A stretch of 64,000 nt of DNA from Mesaphorura yosii (taxonomy: Eukaryota; Arthropoda; Collembola; Poduromorpha; Tullbergiidae), in assembly GCA_009869945.1 (NCBI GenBank), contig WIXG01000164.1, forward strand, positions 1 through 64,000, in the 5' to 3' direction. The notes beneath the pieces were generated by a model. That model saw only the letters and a program-made list of their open reading frames with translations, searched no databases and was not told where the DNA came from. Numbering within the stretch: position 1 is the first letter of the stretch; each line of letters opens with the position of its first letter. The position numbers and the translations under genes were made by a program. This document shows, one piece after another, positions 1 to 9,857 of this stretch.

Positions 1-28
1 TCAATAAGAAGTAGTGCTTAGTAGAAGT

Positions 29-133
29 AAGATTGTGCTTGTGCTAATTTGCTTTTCATATTTGAATTCCTCATAATCTAACCTTACGAGTCCTTCCGAA
101 TTCAAATATGAAAAGCAAATTAGCACAAATCTT
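29..133. repeat. Inverted repeat with 31-bp perfect arms
   Basis: Positions 39-69 and 98-128 are exact reverse complements (31 bp, each arm ending in GAATTC at the loop side), separated by a 28-nt loop. Outside the perfect arms the pairing resumes after a 5-nt bulge (AAGATT at 29-34 against AATCTT at 128-133). The transcript of either strand would fold into a long hairpin. It could be a small MITE-like element, a hairpin RNA precursor or a palindromic relic; nothing in the sequence decides between these. Confidence 0.85.
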
Positions 134-280
134 ATGATATCAATAAATTAAAATTCTAGAATGCCATGTCCAAACGAAGAAAGAATGAAGAGAAAAGTCC
201 TGGTTATGCGCTGGCCATTTTACATCCCAGTTGAGAAAGGTGCTAACTATAAATTGCATAAAAACTAAAATCCTGCTTAT

Positions 281-1474
281 TTACAGAAAGATAGTCGTCA
301 GACTGTACTCTAGTAAAAGCTTCCCCAACGCTATAAACATTTTCTTATCAAAGTGCCCCACAATTCCAAGTTGGCACTTGTTCGGACGACAGCTCCTTAC
401 AAGGCACATGCCCATTTCGTGCATTCTATTGAACTGCTGCATGTGTTTAGTTCTGCATTTCAGCTGCCAGAGGAGTGCCTTGGAACCCTCCGTCACTCGC
501 CAATACAGAGCAAAGGTAAGCATATAGTACGTGACCAGAGCGGCAACATTCCAACCCATTCCCAGCAGGAGCTGAGGAGGCGCGGCCGTCGTTCTGGCAT
601 GAGAGAGGACGTGCACCGCAATGAAGAAATCGAACGACATGACGAGGATCGTGGCCGGCACCACCCACTGGATCAATAGGTTCACGTTGAATTCGTGCTC
701 GATAATTTGCAGAGCGTAGTATCGATTCACGAGGGCTCTCAGGTTGAAATTGCCTTCTTTTGCTTGGGTACCGACCTCCCGAAGTGACTCAGCAACATAA
801 GTTAGCGTCAAGAAAAAGACATCGGTCACAATGAGGGCTGCTCCGAAGAAATTGAGGACGATGACCGTTTGAAGGATTGTGAGGCATGAGAACTTGGCTA
901 CAATGAATACAACCGTCGCTGTCTGCATCGACTCGGACACAGTTCGGATTTCACAAACAAGATCGGGAGCTGCGCTGTAGAGGAAATGAAGCTCACACGT
1001 GTAAATGTTTAGGGCTGGAACCATCGTGCAGGACGCAATGCCGACGTACACGATTGCGGCGAAGATTGTGTCCATCTTGGAACGGCGAAACCGTTCCTGT
1101 TGACCCGAGTGACGGCTTTCATCGGTCTCCAGCAGCATATTGAGGAGGTTACAAATATCTTGAGTGTTTGAGTGTACTCCACACACGATGAGTAGAGAGA
1201 AGGTTGACAGGACCGAGTTGAAAGCCATCCACAAGCTCGTCAAGCTGGGGTTGCTATCCAGTCCATACCGGATCAGCTGCAATGTCCCGGGAGCCACTGT
1301 CAGAGCGTAGCCGATGCTGAGAAGGATAAACATGAATTTGTCGTAGCAGGCGAAGAATCCAGCTTGGATTCCCACCCGACGAGTTTCGGGATTCCACTTG
1401 AAAGGAGTGCCGGTCGACACATTCGCAAATCTCAAGCTGCGATCTACCAAACTGTACGTGTACTCGGTGAACAT
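281..1474 (-). CDS. Seven-helix chemoreceptor (gustatory-receptor-like), single exon
   Basis: An uninterrupted frame of 397 residues from the ATG at 1474; an upstream in-frame ATG at 1669 would add 65 residues without helices and looks like 5' flank. The protein has about seven hydrophobic helices, few charged loops, and the N-terminal pattern TGTPFKWN...RRVGI that is also found in the next gene. It ends with the motif LGIVGHFDKKMF followed by a last hydrophobic stretch. This is the architecture of arthropod 7tm chemoreceptors (inverted-topology ligand-gated channels of chemosensory neurons). The ligand cannot be inferred. The gene at 2005-3330 is a tandem paralogue in the same orientation. 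Annotation as gustatory rather than odorant receptor-like rests on the absence of insect Orco/OR features and is inference. Confidence 0.75.
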   Translation of the reverse strand: MFTEYTYSLVDRSLRFANVSTGTPFKWNPETRRVGIQAGFFACYDKFMFILLSIGYALTVAPGTLQLIRYGLDSNPSLTSLWMAFNSVLSTFSLLIVCGVHSNTQDICNLLNMLLETDESRHSGQQERFRRSKMDTIFAAIVYVGIASCTMVPALNIYTCELHFLYSAAPDLVCEIRTVSESMQTATVVFIVAKFSCLTILQTVIVLNFFGAALIVTDVFFLTLTYVAESLREVGTQAKEGNFNLRALVNRYYALQIIEHEFNVNLLIQWVVPATILVMSFDFFIAVHVLSHARTTAAPPQLLLGMGWNVAALVTYYMLTFALYWRVTEGSKALLWQLKCRTKHMQQFNRMHEMGMCLVRSCRPNKCQLGIVGHFDKKMFIALGKLLLEYSLTTIFL

Positions 1475-2004
1475 TTTGGTGCGTACACGTACGGCCTGAA
1501 TTCTGGCGTTTGATTGTGAACTCAAACTGGAACAAGTAGCGAATGGAAGATGGCGCACTAAATTGTTGTCTGAAATGTGATTACTCAAAACAATTCTCCC
1601 AATCGGACAGGCAAACAAATGTTGTATAAACGACTTTGTCCAAGTGCCTGCTACCAATTCAAAAAACATGTACGAGCAAAATTATTTGGACAACAGTGTC
1701 GGCCGCCGTGCTGTTGTTGATTTGATCAAATTGCACAAAATGGTTCACTTGTAATGTCCCAGCACAATATAGATAAAAAAGGCTTGTAAGATGTCCCAAA
1801 AGTTGCGTACAAAAGCAAAGAAACAATGAATGCTTTTGAGTCAAATAATTTGAAATCGTGAGTTCAGAATCTGGATTATTTTATTCCACGTACGAACTTC
1901 GTAGCTCAATAAATGCTGACAATAAATTATTGCTCACAAAACTGAATTATGAAACGTCGTGAAATGAAATGAACCACAAATTCCAGGGTTTCGAAATGAC
2001 GAAA
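1475..2004. other. Intergenic spacer between the two chemoreceptor genes
   Basis: AT-rich sequence with no supported gene, holding the 5' flank of the downstream receptor and the 3' flank of the upstream one. No clear core promoter or polyadenylation signal was singled out. Confidence 0.4.
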
Positions 2005-3330
2005 TTACAGCAACAAAATCCCCATGCTGAACTCCATTATAATCTGTGCAAGCAGCCTAAACACATGCGAATCGAAACGGCCAAGAAGACCCAGACTGAC
2101 GGTAATTGGCGGGTAGCCACGCAATCGAGCTCGGATGTGCTTCAACCGCTGCCGGCCTACCTGATCTTCACCTTGAGCCCGAGGTACGGGAAAAGCCCTG
2201 CTTTTGGCATCCTGAAGCAGGCGAGCGGATCTGGCACTGTTTCTTGACATGTGTTCCAGGAAGTAAAGGTAATAAAGCCCGAATATGGAGACAGACGCGG
2301 CCGAGTCTGCGAGGATCGTAAGTGGTGCGTTGCCATTTACGAAGGACCGAAGTGAAGTGAACTAGTTGAGGACGCCCAGCGCAATCATTCCAGGCTGCAG
2401 ATACTTCGAGTAGAACGTAGCGTTGAACAGAGAAATAGTTATTTGCAGCTTTCGGTAGTCCAGCAGCCATTTATTGTTAAGGTCAGCGGCGGCACCACTC
2501 CAGGTCTCGCCACGTGCAGCGACGGAGAGGGTTTGTAGCATTTCTTGCAATAGAAACAACACCAGCAAACAGGAAATGAAGGCGATGAGAACGCCACCAA
2601 TGAAATTGAGCCCGATGATCATCTGAAGGATGCAAAGGCAAAAGAACTTCACCAAGATGAAGGCAGTGAACCAAATCGGAGTCGAGTTCGAAGGCACGGT
2701 GTCTGTGTATGCCAGGAACAGGGGCCTGATTTCACAAATTGTGCCCGGGAGGAGGGACTCGAGCACATGTAGCTCGCAGCTGGCGATGTACGGCAGTACA
2801 ACCAGGAGCGGACTGCAAAAAACAGTGCCGCAGACGATCATTCCAATAATGAAATCTCCAGGTGTGATTGTTATTCCCATTGCCTGTATGAGTCGGCGGC
2901 GCGAATGGCCAAATTTTGACGATCCAAGCTGAATTACGCAATTCATGACCACCAGAACCTCGTCGGCTTTCAAATGCACGCACAAAATGATAGTACACGA
3001 AACCAGCGAGTAGACTGCGTTGATGGTCTTCCACAGCCCGATGGAGTCGTTCAGATCGAGACCAAAATGGAGCAAGTGAACCAAATACGGAAGAAGAGTG
3101 GAGCTATACAACAAGTTTACTCCGAGTGACCAAACCTTATCGTACTTGTTCAGCGCGTTATTGGGTAGCAGCTGAAGGACCCGCTGTGTTTCGTTCCATT
3201 GAAACGATGTCCCAGTCGTATAGCTCGTGAACACCGTCGCCAGACCGAGCATGCGTCCAGTGCAAGGTGTGAACATTTGACGGTTCAAAAGACCAACGCG
3301 TGGATGTGCCGTGTCTTGCTTTACGTTCAC
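2005..3330 (-). pseudogene. Chemoreceptor paralogue with one in-frame stop (TAG at 2362-2364)
   Basis: Reading from the ATG at 3330 (or 3276, aligned with the start of the neighbour paralogue) gives 322 residues of a seven-helix receptor up to a TAG. The same frame then stays open for another 118 codons to a TAA at 2005. That downstream part is clearly homologous to the C-terminus of the neighbouring receptor: a helix FGLYYLYFLEH, then LGLLGRFDSHVFRLL against LGIVGHFDKKMFIAL. The total matches the family length. No GT-AG pair could remove the stop without also removing aligned residues. It is therefore a recently disabled copy, a polymorphic null allele, a readthrough gene or a sequencing error. 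All other positions look intact. Confidence 0.75.
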
Positions 3331-4530
3331 AGTTTCGCATGTGAAGGGGGCTGAAATTAGATGAATGAGTGAGCAAGTTTCATGATAATTGATTCGAGAT
3401 CAATCCACTTAAAAGAAGCATTCAGCTCTCACATGAGACTGGTTGTCTAATTTGCTGTTATTAGCCGAATTCGAACACGAGTATTATTTCGCTAATGGGC
3501 CCACCATGTTCGAAAATTACAGCCAATTTAAGGCTAGAACTTTTAACTTAAAGCGAGTTTGTTCCGGTTGCTTTCTGGATTTTCTGTCCAAACCTGATAT
3601 CGCCCAATTTGCTCGAATGAGTTCAATTTAGTCAGAAAGTGGGTCTACCCAGTAACTGTAATTGATTACGTCATCCTATTTTTGTAACTTCGACCGGTAT
3701 CCCTCTATCAAAATGTTCAGAATTCTGAGCTCCGTGTCCAATGTTCATCGTCTTCTTCATTGCGAATTCACTTCATGACGCAATCATCACAATCTTGGAC
3801 TGCTACTCATCCGTTAATCTGTTTTCTTTTCATTTCTTTTTATTTTGGTAGATTGAAATCGTGGGATGTTGTTTTCTCGTCTTTCTCACTCTTGAATCTT
3901 GAATGATCTCAGCCTCCTTGCCTGGAATGCCTTAATGATGTGTCAACAACATATGCGACTTTCCTTTTGGCTTGTTTGACTTGTCCGAGCACAGGACCGC
4001 GTTCAAAGATGCACTTCTTGTTTAGGTTAGCTTTAAGATTTGCGTATTAAAACCTCTGCGTGGGCTGAGACAAATGTATCAAGCTGTCACTCGCCCGTAA
4101 GCCGCAGTGTGAGTGGCGAAGGCAAATCGTGCAAAATTAAAAACTACTTTAATCTCATCTTGTTTCTGTTGCTGGCTTGCTCATCGCTCTGCCACTCTTT
4201 CTACTCTTTGCCTCTGCGTCGCGTCGCGTCTGCACAGATGAAATATTTTTATTCCTAGAAATTCTTCTTCGTCTTCGCTCCTTTGTCCGATGGCTCTGCG
4301 TGGGCCGGGTGCCAAAAATCCGGAATTCTTTTGCGATGCGATGCGAGAAGTGAGTCAAAAGTCATGAATTCTCAATCGTAGCTTTCAGTCGTAAACCAGA
4401 CTTCAATCCGAGCGTCAAAACCTACGAACGAAACTTTCATTTCTTCACAAGCTGAAAGATTTCTTAACAGCTTCTTCCAAGTGCACAAAAAGAACAGTTC
4501 CAAGCAAGTAAAGCTAGCAAATTCTCAAGT
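3331..4530. other. Intergenic and 5' flank of the small heat-shock gene
   Basis: No supported gene. Short open frames here lack codon bias or homology. The last 200 bp upstream of 4531 contain several GAA/TTC runs that could act as loose heat-shock elements, but no perfect three-unit element was found. Confidence 0.4.
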
Positions 4531-7347
4531 ATGAGCAAAGGAAACTTCACCAAGGGCGCCGACGGCTCGCTCGTGTACACCACCGTCGCGAAACCAGGCT
4601 CAGCTCCGTCACTTGACTCCTCAAAGTGGTACGTTGATAAGTGCGAGATCGCAGGCTACGGACCCGAGCACCTCACGATCAAGATCAGTGCAGACGGGAT
4701 AATCCGGGTGGATGGAAACTTCAAAGACGAGAAGGCGAGCCGGTCCTTCTTCAAGGAGTACATTATTCCGGATGGAGTGGACCATGAAGCGATTGAGTTT
4801 GGCATTTACGAGGCGGACAAGAACACGCTTGTGATTATGGGGGCGATTAGCGCCGCCGGAGGAGCGGAAACAGCGCCAGCGCCGGCGCCAGTCCCGGCGG
4901 CACCGGCTCCGCCTCCTCCGACTCCGGTAGCTCAGCAACAGCAGCAGGCAACAACAACCGAGACAAGCTCTAAGATCGTTCGTACTGAAAGCGAAAGAGT
5001 CACCTCGACATTCACCGAAACCTTTGAATCGTCCGAGTTGGAAGGCTCTGAGGATATTTCGAAGGAAATTCGCGTGGCGGACAAAAAATTCGAGGTACGT
5101 TTCTTATTTCTGGTGATGCATTGCATTTTTACACATTTATTCTTTCTTGATGTCGTCATAAGAGACGTTCTTTCCCTTTGTAGACAAAATTGAACGTGTC
5201 CGAGTACAAAACGGAGGAAGTTCACGTGAAAATATCCCGGAAGATCGTCCTGGTGTACACTTCGCGTAAGGAGACGACTACAACCACGACGAGTAGCACT
5301 CACAAGGAGATTAAGAAGAGGTTTGAGATTCCGGCCGGTGTGAAGCCTGAATCGATTACGAGCGTCATCGAGAAGGATGGAAATCTGACCATTTCGGCAC
5401 CGGTGGACGAGGGGCTTGCTAAACAGCAGGCGAGTACCACCACAACCAACCAACAGCAAGTAACGGAGCAGCAGCAACAGCAGAAAGTGACGGAGCAGCA
5501 GCAACAAGTGACCACATCGAATGAGGTCGCCATCCAACAACAACAGCAGCAGGTACAGCAGACAATCACGAATGCTGATGAAGTCGTGCTTCGAACTCGC
5601 ACCGTGAACACAGTTAAGAATGTGACCGGCAAAGATCTGCAGGGTGTTAAGATCGTGAAGGACCGGTTCGAGGTAATTATCGAAAATGTCTCAAATGACA
5701 AGGCGGTGGTTTTAATATTAAACTTCAAAATGTCCATTTCAGATGAACGTCGATGTCCGTGAATACAGCCAGGAGGAGGTAACGATCAAAATCGTCAAGA
5801 CTCGGCGCGTTGTCACAGTTAGCGCTAGTCACAAGAGCCAGTTCGAGAGCCGATCGCTGTTCAAAGAATTCACGCTGCCTGCAGGCGCTCCTGATTCGAA
5901 TCCTGACGCAGTCGATGCTGTTCTCAGTTCAAACGGTATCCTCACAATTTCTGGCCCGTGCGCTCCTCTCCCGGCGGCATTGACTGACATCACGAACGCA
6001 ATGGTCAGGTCAACTCAGGACTCGCAAGTTCAGCAGCAGCAGAGCCAGCAAGTTGTCCAGCAGGAGCAAACTCAGACGCAGACTTCGCAAACTCAACAAA
6101 TTCAGCAACAGCAACAAGAGCAGCATCAGCACCAAACTGTCCAGAAGAGTAGCTACACTAAAATCACTCGTAAAACATTCACGTCCAGCACCATGACCTC
6201 ATTGGACGTGACTGGTACGGAAGATGGGTCAGAGCCGCCTCAGGAACCAGGCACACCAGTTGAGGATGTGTCGGAGGAGATGGTCGAAGACGAGGACGGG
6301 AACCTCATCGTCGAGCTTAACGTAAAGGACTACAAGGCAGAGGACATCAAAGTCAGAGTGAGCAAAACGACAATCACCGTCAGCGGTCGCAAAACGGAAG
6401 AGATTCGTGAGGAAAACAAGGTGATCACACGCGTCAGGCAGTTCTGCAAGAAGATCCACATCCCCGCGGGCGTGACGGTTACGCCCCAGTCGATCACGAG
6501 CAACTTGGACACGGCGGAGGGAGTTTTGGTTATCATGATTGTCCGGAGCAAGACGACGACGACGAAGCAAGTCACTCAGCAGCAACCGCAGCCGCAGCAG
6601 CAGATTGAGTCTGTTCAGCAGCAGCAAAGACAGCAGGAGCAAACGTCAGTTCAGGAAACCCAAACACAAACCCGCCACCAGCAGCAGGTTGAATCTGTCC
6701 AGCAGGAGCAACAAAAGCAGGTCGAATCACAGCAATCGGTGCAAGGAGTGGAATCGGTACAGAAAACGAGCCAGCAGACGACTGAATCGGTGCTACAACA
6801 GCAGCTGCAACAGAAAAATGAATCGGTCCAGCAGACAAATCAGCAACAGCAAACTGAATCCGTACAGAAGGAGCAAGTTCAGCAGCTCCAGCAAAATGTG
6901 AATCAACAGCAGCAGCTCCAGCAGAATGTGGATCAGCAGCGCCAAGTCCAGCAGCAGCAAATTGATAATACGCAGAAATCTACCTCCACGGTTACAACGA
7001 CGTCGACATCGAAGCGCACGATCCGAACCACCATCACGTCGACGGATGCCTTGCAGAAGCTCGGCTACAACTTTGACAGCGCCACAACACAGGTGTACAC
7101 CGGCGATCCGAAATTCTTTGAGCGCGCCACGCCCATAGTGGACTACAAGCCTGAGGAGCTGGATGTAAAGATCGCCTTTCCGTGGGTCATCGTCGAGGGG
7201 AAGCAGGAGATGAGCGCCGAGAACGGGTGGAGGAGCAAGCAGTTTACCAAAATGTTTACTGTACCGCAGGGAGTCAAGCCGGAGAATATTAAACTGGAGC
7301 TGAATGATGCTGGCGACGTCGTCCACTGCACGGCGCCAATCGGCTAA
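4531..7347 (+). CDS. Five-domain small heat-shock (alpha-crystallin) protein with Q-rich linkers
   Basis: Three exons (4531-5094, 5184-5672, 5743-7347), both introns phase 0, give 885 residues. Five alpha-crystallin-type domains follow one another: about residues 34-107, 181-261, 345-428, 539-619 and 807-883. Each begins with a strand of the type (K)FE-x-x-(L/V)NV-x-(E/D)Y, continues with EEV-x-(I/V)K(I/V) and IPAGV, and ends in a strand like NLTISAP or GILTISGP; domains 1 and 5 are more divergent. Linkers are Ala/Pro-rich after domain 1 and Gln-rich after domains 2, 3 and 4; the longest, about residues 626-765, carries a degenerate ESVQ repeat. Single-domain relatives are ATP-independent chaperones forming oligomers; this chain would carry five chaperone units. 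An AATAAA lies at 7442, about 95 bp after the stop. Function beyond the fold is unknown. Confidence 0.85.
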
Positions 7348-7486
7348 GAAGCTAAGCTCGAGAGCTTGATAATAGTCGTCCTAATCTGTCTTACTGCTAC
7401 GCGTCGTGTTATTTGCTTCCAGATCGGATTCGAATTTAATGAATAAACAAAGTTATATGCTTTCTCGCTTAAGGCTTATCGAGCAC

Positions 7487-7881
7487 TCACGAGTGCAAAG
7501 ATTCCCCACCCGCCTGTTCTCCAATCGCATCCTTTTCGCAGTCGCCTGCTTTGACCACCGTCTGTCCCATTGGAAGCATGTCCTTCTTAGACTCTTCAAA
7601 CTGGGCCTTTTTGATCCCCAACGGGCTGACCACTTTCGCCTCCTCAACCTTCACGTCCTTGAGTGTCATCACTTCCCAGTTGTCGGTGTCCGCGAGGGTG
7701 ATGCGAAATGTTTCCGGTACCTGCACGCCAAATGCCGTGACCATCGCGGCTGCCGCTGCTCCAGTGCCTTTCTTCCTCTCACAGTGCTGGAGTGAGATGT
7801 CGTTGTTAGCGTAGCTGCACTCGTGCGACGGGAATTTGCCGGCATCTTTCCCATTAACGAGCTGTCCAGCAAACCTTACTT
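7487..7881 (-). pseudogene. 5'-truncated lipocalin-like copy
   Basis: The frame ending at 7487 encodes the C-terminal part of the same family as the genes at 8126 and 15309: an ECSY...HCER segment, VPETFRI-x-x-ADTDN, and the terminal KAGDCEK. It lacks about 15 residues of the strand that carries C-x-x-G-x-x-F-x-W in the intact copies. No signal-peptide exon is found in the 245 bp up to the neighbour's 3' end. Upstream of 7881 the matching residues (ATDKEPGNPW) lie in another frame, with the shift at an A5 run near 7880. It is best read as a decayed copy; a homopolymer error plus an unrecognised first exon is the alternative. Confidence 0.6.
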
Positions 7882-8005
7882 TTTGCTCCAGGGATTTCCG
7901 GGTTCTTTGTCGGTTGCGCCACAGTTGATTTCGTATACTGAATCAGCAACGTTCATTATCGTTGACTGACTTGCACTTCTGCCATTATGCCACTTCTTTA
8001 ATGAA

Positions 8006-8035
8006 TTCTAGAAAAAAGTCTTTCGCTTTCTAGAA
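8006..8035. promoter_or_regulatory. Two TTCTAGAA heat-shock-element-like palindromes
   Basis: Exact TTCTAGAA (the TTCnnGAA core bound by heat-shock factor) occurs at 8006-8013 and again at 8028-8035, 22 bp apart. They lie between the decayed lipocalin copy and the 3' end of the intact one, about 660 bp downstream of the five-domain heat-shock gene. A chance occurrence in AT-rich DNA is quite possible. Confidence 0.25.
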
Positions 8036-8125
8036 AATTGGACAAACTCTGATGAAATTCGTAATCTTTAATACATTCTCCCGTTCTTTCTCAACATTTT
8101 ACATATACTCACACATTTCTACATT

Positions 8126-8879
8126 TTATCCCTTAATGCCTCCCACTTTCACCTCCCCAACATCGTCGTCCCCCTTTTCGCATTCTCCTTCTTTGAAGGA
8201 AATCCGCTCGGTCTTGATTTTGTTATGTTTTTCTTCCTCGACATCTTTCTCCGAGATGCCTAGCGCCGCGAATGCCTTCTGCTTGTCAAACTTGGTGCTC
8301 ATATTCTTGCCGAGTACAGCCCACGAGAAAATATGGCCGTCATCGCACTTCGCTATCACGATGTAAGACTTGTTGTCCGTGTCCACAACCTTGATGCGGG
8401 ACGTCTTTGGCACCTGATGGCCAACCGCGTTCAGGGCGGTGATTGCGTTCGTTCCGGTGTTGGCAACTCGCTCGCAGTGCTTTTCGGCCGGGTTGCTGCT
8501 AGCGTACGAACATTGGAAACTCGGTCCCCGCCCGATGGACATGTGTCGGATTTTGATCTCTGGGGTGACGCAAACCTTCTGGTCAGCACCTTCGATTGGA
8601 GGGTCATCCTTCGCCTCACCTCCTTTGGATTCGTCGTTCATCTTCTCTCCCTTGCACAAAAGAACGTGCCAGCCTTTCTTGGGAGCGTGCTTCTTGATCT
8701 GAAGGACAGAGCGGAAAACATGCCATTTAGTTTTACTTTTGAACAACTTGCCCACTACACTTGCAGAGATAACTTACCGAAGCAACATCCACCTGCGCTG
8801 TTTTCAGGTCGGGGCACACAGCATTGGCATAGGCCACGAGAGCCAAAAGTGCAAAGAGTCCAACTCGAAGAGACTTCAT
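8126..8879 (-). CDS. Secreted lipocalin-like protein
   Basis: Two exons, 8879-8778 and 8698-8126 (intron 79 bp, phase 0), encode 224 residues. Residues 1-20 are a clear signal peptide ending VAYANA before a cysteine (VCPDLKTAQVDV). Exon 2 starts IKKHAPKKGWHVLL, recalling the G-x-W strand of lipocalins. It then carries CSY...HCER and the pattern VVDTDNKSYIV...C...FSWAVL, close to the xTDYxxYALVYSC...WIL signature of ApoD-like lipocalins. A late cysteine (EGECEK) completes four to five extracellular cysteines. The likely role is carriage of small hydrophobic ligands outside the cell. The gene is paralogous to 15309-16047, with the intron at the identical position, and adjacent to a decayed copy. 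The family label rests on motif pattern only. Confidence 0.65.
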
Positions 8880-8913
8880 TTTGGAAATGATGCACGAGCC
8901 CGTCGTCCAGGTC

Positions 8914-8922
8914 GCTTTTATC
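8914..8922 (-). promoter_or_regulatory. Probable TATA box of the lipocalin-like gene
   Basis: On the minus strand GATAAAAGC lies about 35-43 bp upstream of the lipocalin ATG (8879), with a TCGTGCATC initiator-like stretch between. Position and sequence fit a TATA-driven promoter with a very short leader. No experimental evidence. Confidence 0.35.
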
Positions 8923-9149
8923 GGCTTGATTTCAATACCAGACTCAAATTTGACAAACAAAAGCCCTCTGATTCGCCGCCAACGAGCTTAAGATCAAGAC
9001 CAGCCGACAACCGACTGGCTATCGCAATGTCACGAAAACAACAATGAATCACGTACACGTGCGGGCTTCTTTCTCAATGGGCAGAGTCAATAACAAGAAC
9101 AATAAGCACCTCGTGCTTTTGGGGACACGCCGTCAACAAGTCAACACTT

Positions 9150-9857
9150 TTATTGCTCAATTCGATGAAATACAAGGATTTTGTTGTTTGATGGCATTTC
9201 GACCATTCGATCAAAGGCGAGTCCGTTTTCTCCTGCGAGTACCTTCAAATCCTGCACGTCACGAACTCCCCATTCGGGGTTCTTCTCCTTCAACTTCTTG
9301 TCGAACTGCACGTTGGATTCGGGCTCGAGTACTCCATCGACTGAGAATGCTCCGTACAGCACCAGGAGCCCAGTCGCCGGCTTCAGCAAGAATCCCGCAG
9401 CCCGAAAGAGACATACGGCGACAATCCATGGTGCAATGTGCAGCATGTTGATGTTGAGCACGCCGTCGAAGGCTGCCTGTCGTCCACGAAGCAGTGATTG
9501 TTCAATCGGCGCCGTCACATCAAAGAAAATCGGGTCAGCTACATTCGAAGGCAATTGCAGTGGCTGTGCCTCAGACCCGGCGGCGGCCACGACATCGAGG
9601 ATGCTGACGGCATTCACGTACTCGCCAGAGTGGCATTGAATCGTCGCCTCATTGTAGTCTGAAGGATGCCAGTGCACGTGGGGCAGCTCCTTCGCGAAAT
9701 GAAGCACGTGCACACCTTCTCCACTCCCCACTTCAAAAATCTGAAGTGGCACGGCCGATTTTTGGAAGATTAACTTCAGCTGCTCGGTTATTGCGTCCTT
9801 GTTGCGGTCGGAGGGCGATTGCGATTGAGTAGTTGCACTGGTAGTACACGTGGACAT
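9150..9857 (-). CDS. METTL26: METTL26-type methyltransferase (DUF938 family)
   Basis: A single 235-residue frame. After a short Ser/Thr-rich start comes ERNKD-like SDRNKDAI, then the SAM-binding motif I FEVGSGEGVHVLHFAKELP and the family block HWHPSDYNEATIQ. Further on are INMLHIAPW, FRAAGFLLKPATGLLVLYG, NPEWGVRDVQDL and the end block MVEMPSNNKILVF. These match in order the METTL26 (C16orf13) proteins of animals and the bacterial DUF938 family. The substrate is not established for the family. Length agrees with homologues (about 200-235), and no intron is needed. The downstream minus-strand AATAAA near 9145 would end the transcript just after the stop. Confidence 0.88.
   Translation of the reverse strand: MSTCTTSATTQSQSPSDRNKDAITEQLKLIFQKSAVPLQIFEVGSGEGVHVLHFAKELPHVHWHPSDYNEATIQCHSGEYVNAVSILDVVAAAGSEAQPLQLPSNVADPIFFDVTAPIEQSLLRGRQAAFDGVLNINMLHIAPWIVAVCLFRAAGFLLKPATGLLVLYGAFSVDGVLEPESNVQFDKKLKEKNPEWGVRDVQDLKVLAGENGLAFDRMVEMPSNNKILVFHRIEQ

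Noticed and set aside
353-679. Plus-strand open frames opposite the first chemoreceptor
   Set aside because: They are antisense shadows of a gene with clear helices and a paralogue; no independent protein pattern.
3443-3631. 62-codon plus-strand frame
   Set aside because: AT-rich, no homology, no splice context; expected by chance.
6229-7326. Long Leu-rich minus-strand frames opposite the crystallin linkers
   Set aside because: CAG/CAA glutamine codons read as CTG/TTG leucine on the other strand; a compositional artefact.
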